Assembly: GCA_016617785.1 (NCBI GenBank)
Contig: JADILM010000007.1
Location: 186,001 to 250,000, forward strand
Source: Sporobolomyces roseus
Lineage: Eukaryota; Basidiomycota; Microbotryomycetes; Sporidiobolales; Sporidiobolaceae
Length of the DNA stretch: 64,000 bases
Reading direction: 5' to 3'
Part shown: piece by piece, positions 1 to 10,674 of the stretch
Numbering within the stretch: position 1 is the first letter of the stretch
Layout of the letters: each line of letters starts with the position of its first letter
Position numbers and translations under genes: made by a program
The notes under the pieces: model-generated
Database searches by the model: none
What the model saw: the letters and a program-made list of their open reading frames with translations, nothing else
Told to the model about the DNA's origin: nothing

Positions 1-450
1 ATGACACTATAACGCTACTATTGTTTTGTGAGTAAGAGAGGCTTCTCACCCGAATCTTCAGCTGAGAAAGGAATTCGGTTTCTTTGCGAAAAGTTCTCTT
101 CGACGCAGATCAGTCACCGTAAAGACTTTCTTTGCGAGCGGCGAGCGACCAGATTGATTCGACAGAGGAGAATTGTCTTTTGCTCGCTTCGTAGGCTCGA
201 CTCGCGATAGGAGACTTTTTTCGCCGCTCCCACTCGTGCGGATAATGCTCCTCGAGCGCCGTCAAATCCGTCGCACAGTCTGCTTGGTTCCCTCTGATTG
301 AACTTTTCTTGCTCGGTTTGCCGCACTACGTTCTTGTGTCTTCACATAGCACTGGACATTGTAAACAGCTCACTGCAGTCGTAAAGGAGAAGGAACTAAG
401 TTCACACCCAGTGCGTCCAAAGCTTGGTTTAGGTACTGCATTGTTCACGT
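1..450. other. Gene-free left edge
   Basis: I see no convincing coding exon here. The reading frames are short and lack splice-supported extensions. The stretch leads directly into a tRNA-Cys gene. Confidence 0.5.
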
Positions 451-534
451 GCGCCTATAGCTCAGCGGTAGAGCGGTCGACTGCAGCTTTCATAGCTTAT
501 CGTCAGGTCCCTGGTTCAAACCCGGGTGGGCGCT
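451..534 (+). tRNA. tRNA-Cys (GCA) with a short intron
   Basis: The acceptor stem GCGCCTA pairs with TGGGCGC at the 3' end. A D-arm with an AGCTCAGCGGTAGAGC core and a T-arm with GGTTCAAACC are present, and a T-run follows at about 537-545 as a Pol III terminator. The anticodon loop reads CTGCAG before an insertion, giving anticodon GCA. About 12 extra bases lie after position 37, the usual place for a nuclear tRNA intron. The anticodon stem has one T-T mismatch, so the exact intron boundaries are less sure than the identity. Confidence 0.88.
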
Positions 535-2117
535 TTCTTCTTTTTGTCCGATCCTGCGACCTTTGCTGTCCCCCGCCAGCAACTCTGTTTTTTCCTTTTC
601 GTCATTGTCATGCTACCGAATCCGAGCGGAGGCGGGCGGCAGAACGCAAACCTTTCACGACATTGCGCTTCATTCAAGTGGTTGTCATTTCGGCAGAGCC
701 AAACAGTGTCGCGCTAGCTATCAATCCAGCTTGCGTTCTCCCAACATATCGAAGTCAATGTCAGGGACCACTTAAACACATGACAGAGCTGATGGAACAT
801 GAATGTGTGAGAAATGTGGGTGAAGAGATAAAGATGCGAAGAAGGTTCGGATGAACGATGGGTTTCGTTAGAAGGAGATGAGGAGAAGAAGAGAAGAAGG
901 AGGAGATAGAAGAGGTAGAAAGATTAGTTGAATGGTGGTCTGTGCGAAGAATCAGCAAGCGGGCAAACTCAGTGACAAGGCTTGATCTTCGACACCTCAC
1001 TTCAGTCGCTCATGCTATCACAACTTGCTCGCTAGTCCCGCTTGTTGAAGTCGGATCATCAAAGTTTTGCAGAATGCTAGGCCATAATCACGAGGGGAAA
1101 TACTGAAGAAGAAGAAAAGCGAAAACGACTTTCAGACGAATAAGCGATAGATCTTGATTTGACGGTGCGAGAAGGGGTTGTCTTTGCTCAGAGAAGGAGA
1201 GTGAGATTGATTGAACGCATATCCTCGAGGTTCCGAATCTTCGAGCGGGAGATGACTAGACGGGAGAGGAAGAGGGATTCCGACACGGGTGAAGCCAGTG
1301 TTTCGTGACCAAGATGTTGCTCCAGCTGGTCACAGCGTAGAGATATCGTATCAGCAGTGAGGCTCGAGAGTGACCTGAGTTCAGGAAATCGAAGGGGACC
1401 AACACTCAATTCGAATTTTGTTCTGTCCCCCTCGCAAGTATCGCCCAGTGAGCGCCCTGAGATAATATGAGCGTCCCAAGCTAGATTGTTACTGTCGAGT
1501 CTGTATGGGTCTCAGCAGAAAGGGAAGATTCTGCAGAAAAACCGACTCACTTTCGGATCCACGCAGAGGCATTCAATCGGAGCGACGGTAAGAGAGCAAT
1601 ATCGATAACGAGACGCATGATCAGAGGGCTGAAGACCTAGAGCCTAGTGTTCGACAGCAAGAGTAGCAGGAATGAAGAGAAACCTTCGGAGATTGAGCAG
1701 TCAGAGTTCAAGGAAACTTTCAAGACCTGTTCGCGATCATGAGCTAGGTACGTAGAGAGGATCTGGATGGATCCGAGGTGCTTCAGAGTTATCCTGAGCG
1801 ATAGAAGTGAAGTGAAAGAGCAAAAAAGATCGAGCAGCATCTCTTCCTCTGACACTTCACGGCTCGAGTCAAAGCTAGCTTGGATCGGCTCGAATTAATT
1901 CAGTTTAGTATGCAAACAATGCGGTAAGCTCTGCTGTGCTCTACCTCACCATCTCGCTGTTACTGACCTTTTCTCTCTTTCGTCAGTGAACTTCGAATCC
2001 CACCAACGCTACAACGACAGAAACTAGCACGTACGTTGTAAATGACCTCGAGATGGCTTGCAAGGTGAGTTCTAGTTGATCGCTCGTCTCTCTGAGTGTT
2101 GCTCAATTCGATTCTCT
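535..2117. other. Long stretch without a recognisable gene
   Basis: About 1.6 kb with only short reading frames on both strands. None continues across plausible splice sites into a protein I recognise. An intron-like element (donor at about 2066, acceptor at about 2127) begins the decayed sequence that follows. No transposon ends, rRNA or satellite repeats are visible. Confidence 0.45.
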
Positions 2118-2428
2118 CCCCTCCTAGAATGTCCGCCTCTTTCTCCTCCCTACGACCACACCTTCGATCTCACCTGACTTGGTCTGGAGGAGCTGCTTCG
2201 ACTGAAGCACTACATACGATTTCTCACTTCCCCAGACACCGGCATTGATCGTCGAATCTATTCCGCAAAATTGGACGGCATTACTCGACTCACCACATAC
2301 ACACGCACTCCAAAACCACCGATCTAGTTTAACCGCCTTCACTTGGAAGGAGAGGAACTTGCTCTGGATTAACGACGTTATTGCTCAGAAGAGAAGATCA
2401 CCCGGTGGTTTTAGTTTCTCTCCGAGAC
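2118..2428 (+). pseudogene. Decayed inverted copy of the 3' end of the gene at 11008-11450
   Basis: Read forward, this stretch aligns with the reverse complement of about 10834-11118 in blocks. Shared blocks include CTCCTCCCTACGACCACA at about 2137 (against 11094) and a GATCGTCGAATCTAT-like block at about 2249. It also has an acceptor-like CTCCTAG at the same relative place. The opposite copy reads as a clean terminal exon (PPYDHIFDL then PPGDALG). This copy keeps PPYDHTFDL but hits a stop at once, so it looks like a relic. The homology is clearly weaker than in the adjoining inverted-repeat arm. Confidence 0.5.
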
Positions 2429-2591
2429 TGGCTTGGTTCCGCTCAGTTTCCGCTCAGTTTCCGGTACCGACAATTAGGGTCTATTCGACGTGGCTCCTTC
2501 TTCTTGAAGCACTGCTCTGTCTCCATCTCTAATTCGACATATCAGAGTAGGCATCTGCTCTAGTTTCCAGTGTTCATCTCACTCTGTTTCC

Positions 2592-2939
2592 TTGTCTCTC
2601 GCACGTTACCGGACGTCGGTCCCTTGCTTCGGCGTGATCAGTCTACGAGTCCTTGTCAGCTACCTCACTTCGGGAACAGCGGAACTCTCAACGGTGCCTT
2701 CTCCTCTCGTCATCCGTTCCCTCGCGCATCCCTCGCTTCGCGCTTGCAAGGCCGAAGCCTGGAGTCTTCTTATGGTGAGCTGGATCAATTCTGTTCATAT
2801 CGCCGGCTTCACTGACACACTTCGGGTTCGGGAGCAGTCAGAGCGCGTCGACGAAATTGTTCAAAGCTGGAGATCACTCCTCCCGCCATTGATCACTGCT
2901 TCCGAGAACCGAACACTCGACTGCCATCTGCCCAATTGA
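2592..2939 (+). pseudogene. Possible coding fragment near the outer edge of the left arm
   Basis: An open frame of 115 codons contains a GTGAGC...CTGAC...CAG stretch (about 2774-2840) that could be an intron. Splicing it would join an Arg/Ser-rich segment to a helix-like segment with VDEIVQSWRSLLPPL. The copy in the right arm differs at several residues. I do not recognise the product. It may be chance or a gene fragment carried by the repeat. Confidence 0.2.
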
Positions 2940-3443
2940 TCTTACAATCCAGACACTCGATTGCCGTTGCTGAACTCTCGACTTTCGCATTTTGAATCAC
3001 ACCTGAAGCGAGTGGAAACTGATTTGCTCAAAGTAGAATGATTTGTCTCGACCTCAAACATTCAAGGCGAAGGCGATAGACGAACCGGGGCAAGCAAAGG
3101 CTGAGAGAAGGTGAGGAAAGTCAAAAAAGACAAAAGTAAGTGAGCGGCGAGATGGAATGAGAAGATGACATTGCAAGAGCACGTGAGTCCCCACCATAAT
3201 ATGCTATGGCAGTACCCAGCATCGCCATGTGTAGGTATTGCTGGCCGCAGGAGGAGGACCCTTTGCAGGATTTTAATTCGGAAAGAAGTTTGCGAGAAAA
3301 AGGAATGAGGCAGTCTATACAAATTACTTATCTACTGACTCGGGTGGCTCTTGAGCAAAAGGATACCTCTCTGGCATGTAGGAGATTGGGCGTCAACATC
3401 TTCTCTCGCAGAGAAAAAAAAAAGGCTAGGAGCAAAAAATGTA

Positions 3444-3515
3444 TTCCCCTGCCGGGAATTGAACCCGGGTCTCCTCGGTGAAAGCGAGATATCCTAACCA
3501 TTGGACTACAGAGGA
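3444..3515 (-). tRNA. tRNA-Glu (TTC), left-arm copy
   Basis: On the minus strand a 72-nt cloverleaf begins TCCTCTG and ends CAGGGGA plus the discriminator A. Its D-arm is TAGTCCAATGGTTAGGATA, its anticodon loop CTTTCAC gives TTC, and its T-arm carries GGTTCAATTCC. An A-run at 3434-3439 on the plus strand is the Pol III T-terminator of the minus strand. The copy in the right arm is identical. It is transcribed away from the central core. Confidence 0.95.
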
Positions 3516-3754
3516 TTGAAAGATAAGGTCAGAAACAAAATATACATAGTTTCTGAGTGAACTCATCGCTCAGATGCCCGCTGTCAGTATCAATGAATGC
3601 TATATACTCCGACGCCGACTGAATCCAACAGCTCTCACCTTGTGCTTTGTCAAAGTGGTACCTTGAGAAACGGTACTGTACAAGAGCAAAAGGGATATTC
3701 AAGAGCAAAAGGGATATGGTTGACGGATGGATCGGTCCGGTGGCAAAAAGTTAT

Positions 3755-3847
3755 TGATGTCTGTGAGATTCGAACTCACGCCCTTTCGGACCAGCGGATC
3801 AGATAATGACCTTAAGCTGGCGCCTTAGACCGCTCGGCCAAAACACC
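3755..3847 (-). tRNA. tRNA-Leu (AAG) with a 13-nt intron, left-arm copy
   Basis: On the minus strand the acceptor GGTGTTT pairs with AGACATC. The D-region TGGCCGAGCGGTCTAAGGC is typical of tRNA-Leu, and the T-arm GTGAG-TTCGAAT-CTCAC follows a long variable arm. Between the anticodon stem halves CCAGC and GCTGG lie 20 bases: a 7-base loop (TTAAGG plus C) and about 13 intron bases. The anticodon is AAG. It points away from the central core. Confidence 0.93.
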
Positions 3848-4215
3848 TTGTGAGCTTTACCGGCATGCAGAATATACAATCACATAAATTTAGTCAGGAG
3901 TAGAACCAGCAATGAAGCTTCGAGACAACACTACAAGACTGCCCTGTACTCGAGACAGGAAAGTAGGGACACCTGTAGTCATGGTTGACCAGCTAACTAC
4001 TGCACTCCATGTGCTGTCAATTCAAATTTGAGTGGTGCCTGTGATAGCAGTATGTGGCACATTTCCTGGTCCAATCAAGTGACAAAAGCAAGCAAGCAAC
4101 ACAAGTAGTTGAGGCTATAGCCTTCCTCAGTGATGAATCGATGGATTGAGATGGACAAAGCTGAAGTGAAGCGCGCGTGGGAAAAGTTGATTGAATCACT
4201 TTCACTTTTCACTCA

Positions 4216-4260
4216 ACCTGGGTTGTCTCTCTACAGACACTTATGCGGGACAACCCAGGT
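4216..4260. repeat. Perfect 12-bp-stem hairpin in the left arm
   Basis: ACCTGGGTTGTC at 4216-4227 is the exact reverse complement of GACAACCCAGGT at 4249-4260, leaving a 21-base loop. The same hairpin is in the right arm at 9006-9050. No terminator-like T-run follows. Its role is unknown. Confidence 0.85.
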
Positions 4261-5388
4261 AAGCACACTTCTGTTACATCTCTGCGGAGCTACACACACA
4301 GATACAAGACAACTCAGATTGCAATACACTTTGTACCTCTTCTATCAATTGAATCAGTGTTGGTCAAGAGGTCGACCTTTCATTGAGGATGCAAATCTGA
4401 AAGGCTATGGTATCAAGACACTGTCAAGAGCAGAAGCGTGGATAGCAGCTGGGAGTGATCACGAGCGCTCTCAGAAGCACAGTAAGCTGCCAACCATCAC
4501 TTGTGACTTCAGGTGGTGGATGACAATAAACACATATTCAATGCGAGATAGAAGGAGGTAACACAATCGAAAGTTGAGAACACAATGCTCAAGAGTGATG
4601 GGTCTACCAGTCCAAGACCTGCACACTGGCTAGATGCACGCAGCAGAAGGCCCTTGCCACTCTCAGGCTCGAGACTAATCCGCTAAACCACTACGCCCTC
4701 ACACATGATGAGTCCGTTTCAGCACGTCACAATCCTCTGTTCACTGGGTCACTGCCTACTGACCAATGCATCCATATCGTCCAGTATGCTTCCGGCAAGT
4801 CTGGAAATGCGGATGCCTCAATATCATCACAAGTCTGTGTTTCAGCACATCAATCATGTAGTTGGACATTGATCAGACACATGTAAATGCTTGCTTCTGT
4901 GGTCAAGTTAAACAACTGAGTGTCTATGCAACTCATCAATACTTTTCATTAGCTATCGGGTCGCAAGCTTGCAGCAATACGCCCAGAATCTGTGCAACTG
5001 TCTCATCATACTAGCTTCAGGAGAAGCTCTCTTCTATCCTTCTCATAAGCCCAGAATATCTTTGTTGATCACTCTCAGTTGTGTTCTGTGTCCAGTTCCG
5101 AAAGCAGCTCACTCTTGACTCTATCTTTGGCGGTCTTTGAAGGTTCATAGAATGTCAAGTTGCGTCGGCACAACTGTTTGTCCAGTACATTGTGGCGGAG
5201 GTCTTGCCACTCGCTGGTACTTAGCAAATTGAGAATAGTCTGACAGGCAATCGAGATACTGCGCAGGGAACCACCTATACATCAACACATCTGTCGTTCC
5301 CTCAGAATTTGACTTGAATCTATTCAACTATGCAGGATACCACATGAAGTGCCCTATGTATGTTTTTCAAGTATGTCTGAGTCTCTCT

Positions 5389-7877
5389 CACTGGTTGCAA
5401 GAAGCTGGAGTCATCCATGTTGTGCGAGGTTCTACAGAGCTCTTTCTCTCCTTGATCTCGTCTCTCACTCTAGCTCTTTGCCTCTCTCTTGCTTACAAGA
5501 GTTCATTTCTCGAGTCGACAGTACGAGGTGGAGAAATACATATTGCTGTGATAGCTTTGTCCCCAACTCTTCCCCTGTTGTCATTCCTTTCTGTCCCACC
5601 CTTCACAGAAACCCAACTCTTCCGAATCTCATCTTGCTAAAAATGGAGGATGCTTTATACGGCATAGAGTACGCACCCTTTGCCTCAAATCAAGCTCCAA
5701 AACGACGGCTTGAGCTCGCTGTCTCTTCAACCAAAGCCTGGTATCAACTGACGTAGATCCCTCTCGACTTTCGCTGAATGTTTACAGTCGTTCATTTGAG
5801 ATTGGATTGAACGTAAGTACCTTTACTTGCGTTGAAGGCGAGTGAGCAGAGATGCACGAATCTGACTAACGGATTGAAGCCAGAGTCGACCTGTAATCAT
5901 GGCCTGATCATCCTTTCTTGTCTGCTGTGGTTCCTAGTCTCCGTATCCTGTGCTATCTGTGAATGTACAGTCCTTACAAGCTAAATTTCTTTCAGCACAA
6001 TTTACATACATCTCTTCCCTAGCGTGATCTAGCTCTTGCTCCATAGTAGACAGCCACTATGCACTAGCGTAAACACATACATCTCACAACATCTTCTGTT
6101 GGGCAAGGAACAGAGCAAACTTTGTCACACTGAGTTGGGCCTCCATTCGAGTATGCATCTACCAACACCGCTCCAGTGCGCAGCGTGCACTGATGATGAA
6201 AGTTGCTGAGGTGCTGTTGCGCCCTAATACTAACCCTGGCAGAACTTGCTGGTGCTGAAGGGTCCGCCTTTGATCTGTTTGAGGAGAAGAGGCCTTGATC
6301 TATATGTCTGTGACCTGTTATCAAAAAAAACCAAGGCTCAAGTTTTTGCGTTAGGGTTAGGTCTAACCACTGAGCACCGCTAAGCTCCTTTGGTTGGGAG
6401 ATTGCTGTACAGGACAGTCTAGATGGACTGGGACAGACCACAAGGAAGCTAGTAACAGAGCCGTGAGACTGCAACAGAGGACTTGTTGTTGACATTCTAT
6501 TTGCTGATCTATAAGACCTGACAGAACCTCAAGCCCGCAAATGTTGCACATTGACAAGAGACTCCGAGCAAAACATGAGATCAGCTGCTTGTGGGTACTA
6601 AACGAATACATTAGAGGAAACTAGGGATGTTGCAGGGCACTCCACGAACTCTAGTGACATTTGACGCAATGTACAGGCAGACACTGAGACAAAGTTACGA
6701 AGGTGCAGAAAGGGATGCGGTTTCCGAATCTGCATGACTTCAGAATGACAGAGGAGACAATACTGTACAGTCTAACCCAAATTGATCTGCATATTCGGAC
6801 TTATCGAATCCTGCCTCAGTGTTTTTTCGTCTCCTCCCCTACATTGTTTCCCGTGTTGCATTAACGTGCAGAGAGCTTCTGAAGGTTGTCAGGATTCATT
6901 GACACTCACAGAGCAGAGTGCTGGCAAGCGAGCTAGATAGTTCTTCTGCAAAGGATGCTAGAGATGACAGCCACACGCTTTATAGTATACAGGTTTGCAG
7001 TAGATGCTCCCAAGGATGCACTACTTATCGATGTGCATCACCTTTATTCTTTTGTATTGACTAGCTTCCTCTGACCCCACTCTTTCCAGTGCCTCTCTCA
7101 TGTGTCTGGTGCTTCACACTAGACAATAGGTCCGTTCATCTCCTATACTCTCAAACTATCTCTCAGTGCTTCATAGATCACATCCATTTGCTTGCAAAGG
7201 GTCTTTGCGTGTACAAATACTGCTCTACTACTCTGTATTGTGCAAAAAAAAAAAAGTAGAAATCAGAGCGCGAGGGGAACGTAAACAGGGCTTCCGATAG
7301 AAAGGATAAATAAAGACCAGTGAAGACTGAAGCCAAACGTACAGAGCAGCAAGGTGGCATTACATGAAGCAGACCGACATCAGATCTGCAGGATCAGAAG
7401 CTCGACTGGGAGTCTCCTAGACGATAAGGAGGTCAGGCACAAGTGTGGAGAGACTGGGTGAGGCTGTGAGGATACCTTCGCGCGTTCGAAACCAGTCATC
7501 TAGAAATCGCAGAAAGCGGAGAAAAAGCGGAAAGAGCAAAAGTGGAAATAACCCAGGCACCAAAAAAAGCAAGGAAATCAAGGCATCACGCGTTGGCAGT
7601 GTCTGAGCTACGGCTGCCTTCTCCTGAATGAGTCACGCGACTGTCTCCTGCATTGCCCATCTGTTGCATCGAAGTCAAAGTAGCTGTACGTGTGAACTAC
7701 TGAGGTGAAGACCGAAGATTCGAGAGGCGTCTTCTTCTGGTTCAGCGATAAAAGCAGGTGAAGTTGCGCACACAGCTCCGCAGCAAGCTTTGGCTTCCTG
7801 CGCGGTGATGAGCAACAGAACAAAGCAAAATGTGATCCTGACTTCTATTGTCCGGTGTTAGCTGAATTTTGGCATAC
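5389..7877. other. Unique core between the inverted-repeat arms
   Basis: A 2.49 kb stretch without a counterpart elsewhere in the window and without a convincing gene. The longest frames are 135 codons (5349-5756) and 143 codons (6064-6495). Neither has splice-supported extension or a recognisable motif. There are A/T runs at about 6323-6330 and 7246-7256 and a short telomere-like TTAGGGTTAGG at 6351-6361. No tRNA, rRNA or mobile element is visible. Confidence 0.7.
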
Positions 7878-9005
7878 AGAGAGACTCAGACATACTTGAA
7901 ACACATACATAGGGCACTTCATGTGGTATCCTGCATAGTTGAATAGATTCAAGTCAAATTCTGAGGGAACGACAGATGTGTTGATGTATAGGTGGTTCCC
8001 TGCGCAGTATCTCGATTGCCTGTCAGACTATTCTCAATTTGCTAAGTACCAGCGAGTGGCAAGACCTCCGCCACAATGTACTGGACAAACAGTTGTGCCG
8101 ACGCAACTTGACATTCTATGAACCTTCAAAGACCGCCAAAGATAGAGTCAAGAGTGAGCTGCTTTCGGAACTGGACACAGAACACAACTGAGAGTGATCA
8201 ACAAAGATATTCTGGGCTTATGAGAAGGATAGAAGAGAGCTTCTCCTGAAGCTAGTATGATGAGACAGTTGCACAGATTCTGGGCGTATTGCTGCAAGCT
8301 TGCGACCCGATAGCTAATGAAAAGTATTGATGAGTTGCATAGACACTCAGTTGTTTAACTTGACCACAGAAGCAAGCATTTACATGTGTCTGATCAATGT
8401 CCAACTACATGATTGATATGCTGAAACACAGACTTGTGATGATATTGAGGCATCCGCATTTCCAGACTTGCCGGAAGCATACTGGACGATATGGATGCAT
8501 TGGTCAGTAGGCAGTGACCCAGTGAACAGAGGATTGTGACGTGCTGAAACGGACTCATCATGTGTGAGGGCGTAGTGGTTTAGCGGATTAGTCTCGAGCC
8601 TGAGAGTGGCAAGGGCCTTCTGCTGCGTGCATCTAGCCAGTGTGCAGGTCTTGGACTGGTAGACCCATCACTCTTGAGCATTGTGTTCTCAACTTTCGAT
8701 TGTGTTACCTCCTTCTATCTCGCATTGAATATGTGTTTATTGTCATCCACCACCTGAAGTCACAAGTGATGGTTGGCAGCTTACTGTGCTTCTGAGAGCG
8801 CTCGTGATCACTCCCAGCTGCTATCCACGCTTCTGCTCTTGACAGTGTCTTGATACCATAGCCTTTCAGATTTGCATCCTCAATGAAAGGTCGACCTCTT
8901 GACCAACACTGATTCAATTGATAGAAGAGGTACAAAGTGTATTGCAATCTGAGTTGTCTTGTATCTGTGTGTGTAGCTCCGCAGAGATGTAACAGAAGTG
9001 TGCTT

Positions 9006-9050
9006 ACCTGGGTTGTCCCGCATAAGTGTCTGTAGAGAGACAACCCAGGT
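9006..9050. repeat. Perfect 12-bp-stem hairpin in the right arm
   Basis: Identical to the hairpin at 4216-4260, in mirror position. The stem halves are ACCTGGGTTGTC and GACAACCCAGGT, with a 21-base loop. Confidence 0.85.
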
Positions 9051-9418
9051 TGAGTGAAAAGTGAAAGTGATTCAATCAACTTTTCCCACGCGCGCTTCAC
9101 TTCAGCTTTGTCCATCTCAATCCATCGATTCATCACTGAGGAAGGCTATAGCCTCAACTACTTGTGTTGCTTGCTTGCTTTTGTCACTTGATTGGACCAG
9201 GAAATGTGCCACATACTGCTATCACAGGCACCACTCAAATTTGAATTGACAGCACATGGAGTGCAGTAGTTAGCTGGTCAACCATGACTACAGGTGTCCC
9301 TACTTTCCTGTCTCGAGTACAGGGCAGTCTTGTAGTGTTGTCTCGAAGCTTCATTGCTGGTTCTACTCCTGACTAAATTTATGTGATTGTATATTCTGCA
9401 TGCCGGTAAAGCTCACAA

Positions 9419-9511
9419 GGTGTTTTGGCCGAGCGGTCTAAGGCGCCAGCTTAAGGTCATTATCTGATCCGCTGGTCCGAAAGGGCGTGAGTTCGAATCT
9501 CACAGACATCA
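9419..9511 (+). tRNA. tRNA-Leu (AAG) with a 13-nt intron, right-arm copy
   Basis: Same cloverleaf as the left copy. The acceptor GGTGTTT starts at 9419, the discriminator A is at 9511, and a CTTTTTG terminator follows at about 9515. The anticodon is AAG, with the intron after position 37. Confidence 0.93.
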
Positions 9512-9750
9512 ATAACTTTTTGCCACCGGACCGATCCATCCGTCAACCATATCCCTTTTGCTCTTGAATATCCCTTTTGCTCTTGTACAGTACCGTTTCT
9601 CAAGGTACCACTTTGACAAAGCACAAGGTGAGAGCTGTTGGATTCAGTCGGCGTCGGAGTATATAGCATTCATTGATACTGACAGCGGGCATCTGAGCGA
9701 TGAGTTCACTCAGAAACTATGTATATTTTGTTTCTGACCTTATCTTTCAA

Positions 9751-9822
9751 TCCTCTGTAGTCCAATGGTTAGGATATCTCGCTTTCACCGAGGAGACCCG
9801 GGTTCAATTCCCGGCAGGGGAA
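9751..9822 (+). tRNA. tRNA-Glu (TTC), right-arm copy
   Basis: The 72-nt cloverleaf TCCTCTG...CAGGGGA plus discriminator A has anticodon TTC and GGTTCAATTCC in the T-arm. A T6 terminator lies at about 9827. It is identical to the left-arm copy. Confidence 0.95.
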
Positions 9823-10326
9823 TACATTTTTTGCTCCTAGCCTTTTTTTTTTCTCTGCGAGAGAAGATGTTGACGCCCAATCTCCTACATGCCAGAGAGG
9901 TATCCTTTTGCTCAAGAGCCACCCGAGTCAGTAGATAAGTAATTTGTATAGACTGCCTCATTCCTTTTTCTCGCAAACTTCTTTCCGAATTAAAATCCTG
10001 CAAAGGGTCCTCCTCCTGCGGCCAGCAATACCTACACATGGCGATGCTGGGTACTGCCATAGCATATTATGGTGGGGACTCACGTGCTCTTGCAATGTCA
10101 TCTTCTCATTCCATCTCGCCGCTCACTTACTTTTGTCTTTTTTGACTTTCCTCACCTTCTCTCAGCCTTTGCTTGCCCCGGTTCGTCTATCGCCTTCGCC
10201 TTGAATGTTTGAGGTCGAGACAAATCATTCTACTTTGAGCAAATCAGTTTCCACTCGCTTCAGGTGTGATTCAAAATGCGAAAGTCGAGAGTTCAGCAAC
10301 GGCAATCGAGTGTCTGGATTGTAAGA

Positions 10327-10674
10327 TCAATTGGGCAGATGGCAGTCGAGTGTTCGGTTCTCGGAAGCAGTGATCAATGGCGGGAGGAGTGATCTCCAGC
10401 TTTGAACAATTTCGTCGACGCGCTCTGACTGCTCCCGAACCCGAAGTGTGTCAGTGAAGCCGGCGATATGAACAGAATTGATCCAGCTCACCATAAGAAG
10501 ACTCCAGGCTTCGGCCTTGCAAGCGCGAAGCGAGGGATGCGCGAGGGAACGGACGACGAGAGGAGAAGGCACCGTTGAGAGTTCTGCTGTTCTCGAAGTG
10601 AGGTAGCTGACAAGGACTCGTAGACTGATCACGCCGAAGCAAGGGACCAACGTCCGGTAACGTGCGAGAGACAA
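10327..10674 (-). pseudogene. Possible coding fragment near the outer edge of the right arm
   Basis: This is the mirror of the 115-codon frame at 2592-2939. It has the same length but several changed residues (for example Leu for Ser near residue 9, Arg for Gly near 29). Missense changes without frame loss are weak evidence for coding. The product is unrecognised. Confidence 0.2.

Larger units (their letters stand above)
2429..5388. repeat. Left arm of the large inverted repeat
   Basis: Every position x in most of this arm matches the reverse complement of position 13266-x. The shared inner edge ends at GTCTCTCT (5381-5388) and the outer edge at TGGCTTGGTTCCG (from 2429). Reading frames at 3062-5327 translate identically in the opposite arm. 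I found one mismatch at the inner edge (5364), at least four transitions between about 2610 and 2720, and indels at about 2440-2510: an 11-bp duplication here and 7 extra bases in the right arm. The arm carries tRNA-Glu, tRNA-Leu, a 12-bp-stem hairpin and an 18-bp direct repeat (3681-3698 and 3700-3717). An open frame of 143 codons at 4130-4561 has no recognisable similarity. No transposase, reverse transcriptase or LTR is visible. Confidence 0.95.

Noticed and set aside
4130..4561. 143-codon open frame in the left arm (mirror at 8705-9136).
   Set aside because: It spans the 12-bp hairpin and has no motif or splice continuation. Identity between arms is explained by the repeat itself, so it gives no coding evidence.
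4605..4715. tRNA-like sequence in both arms with a TAGTGGTTTAGCGG A-box-like core on the minus strand (right arm near 8566).
   Set aside because: No B box (GGTTCGANTCC) and no consistent cloverleaf. At best a tRNA relic.
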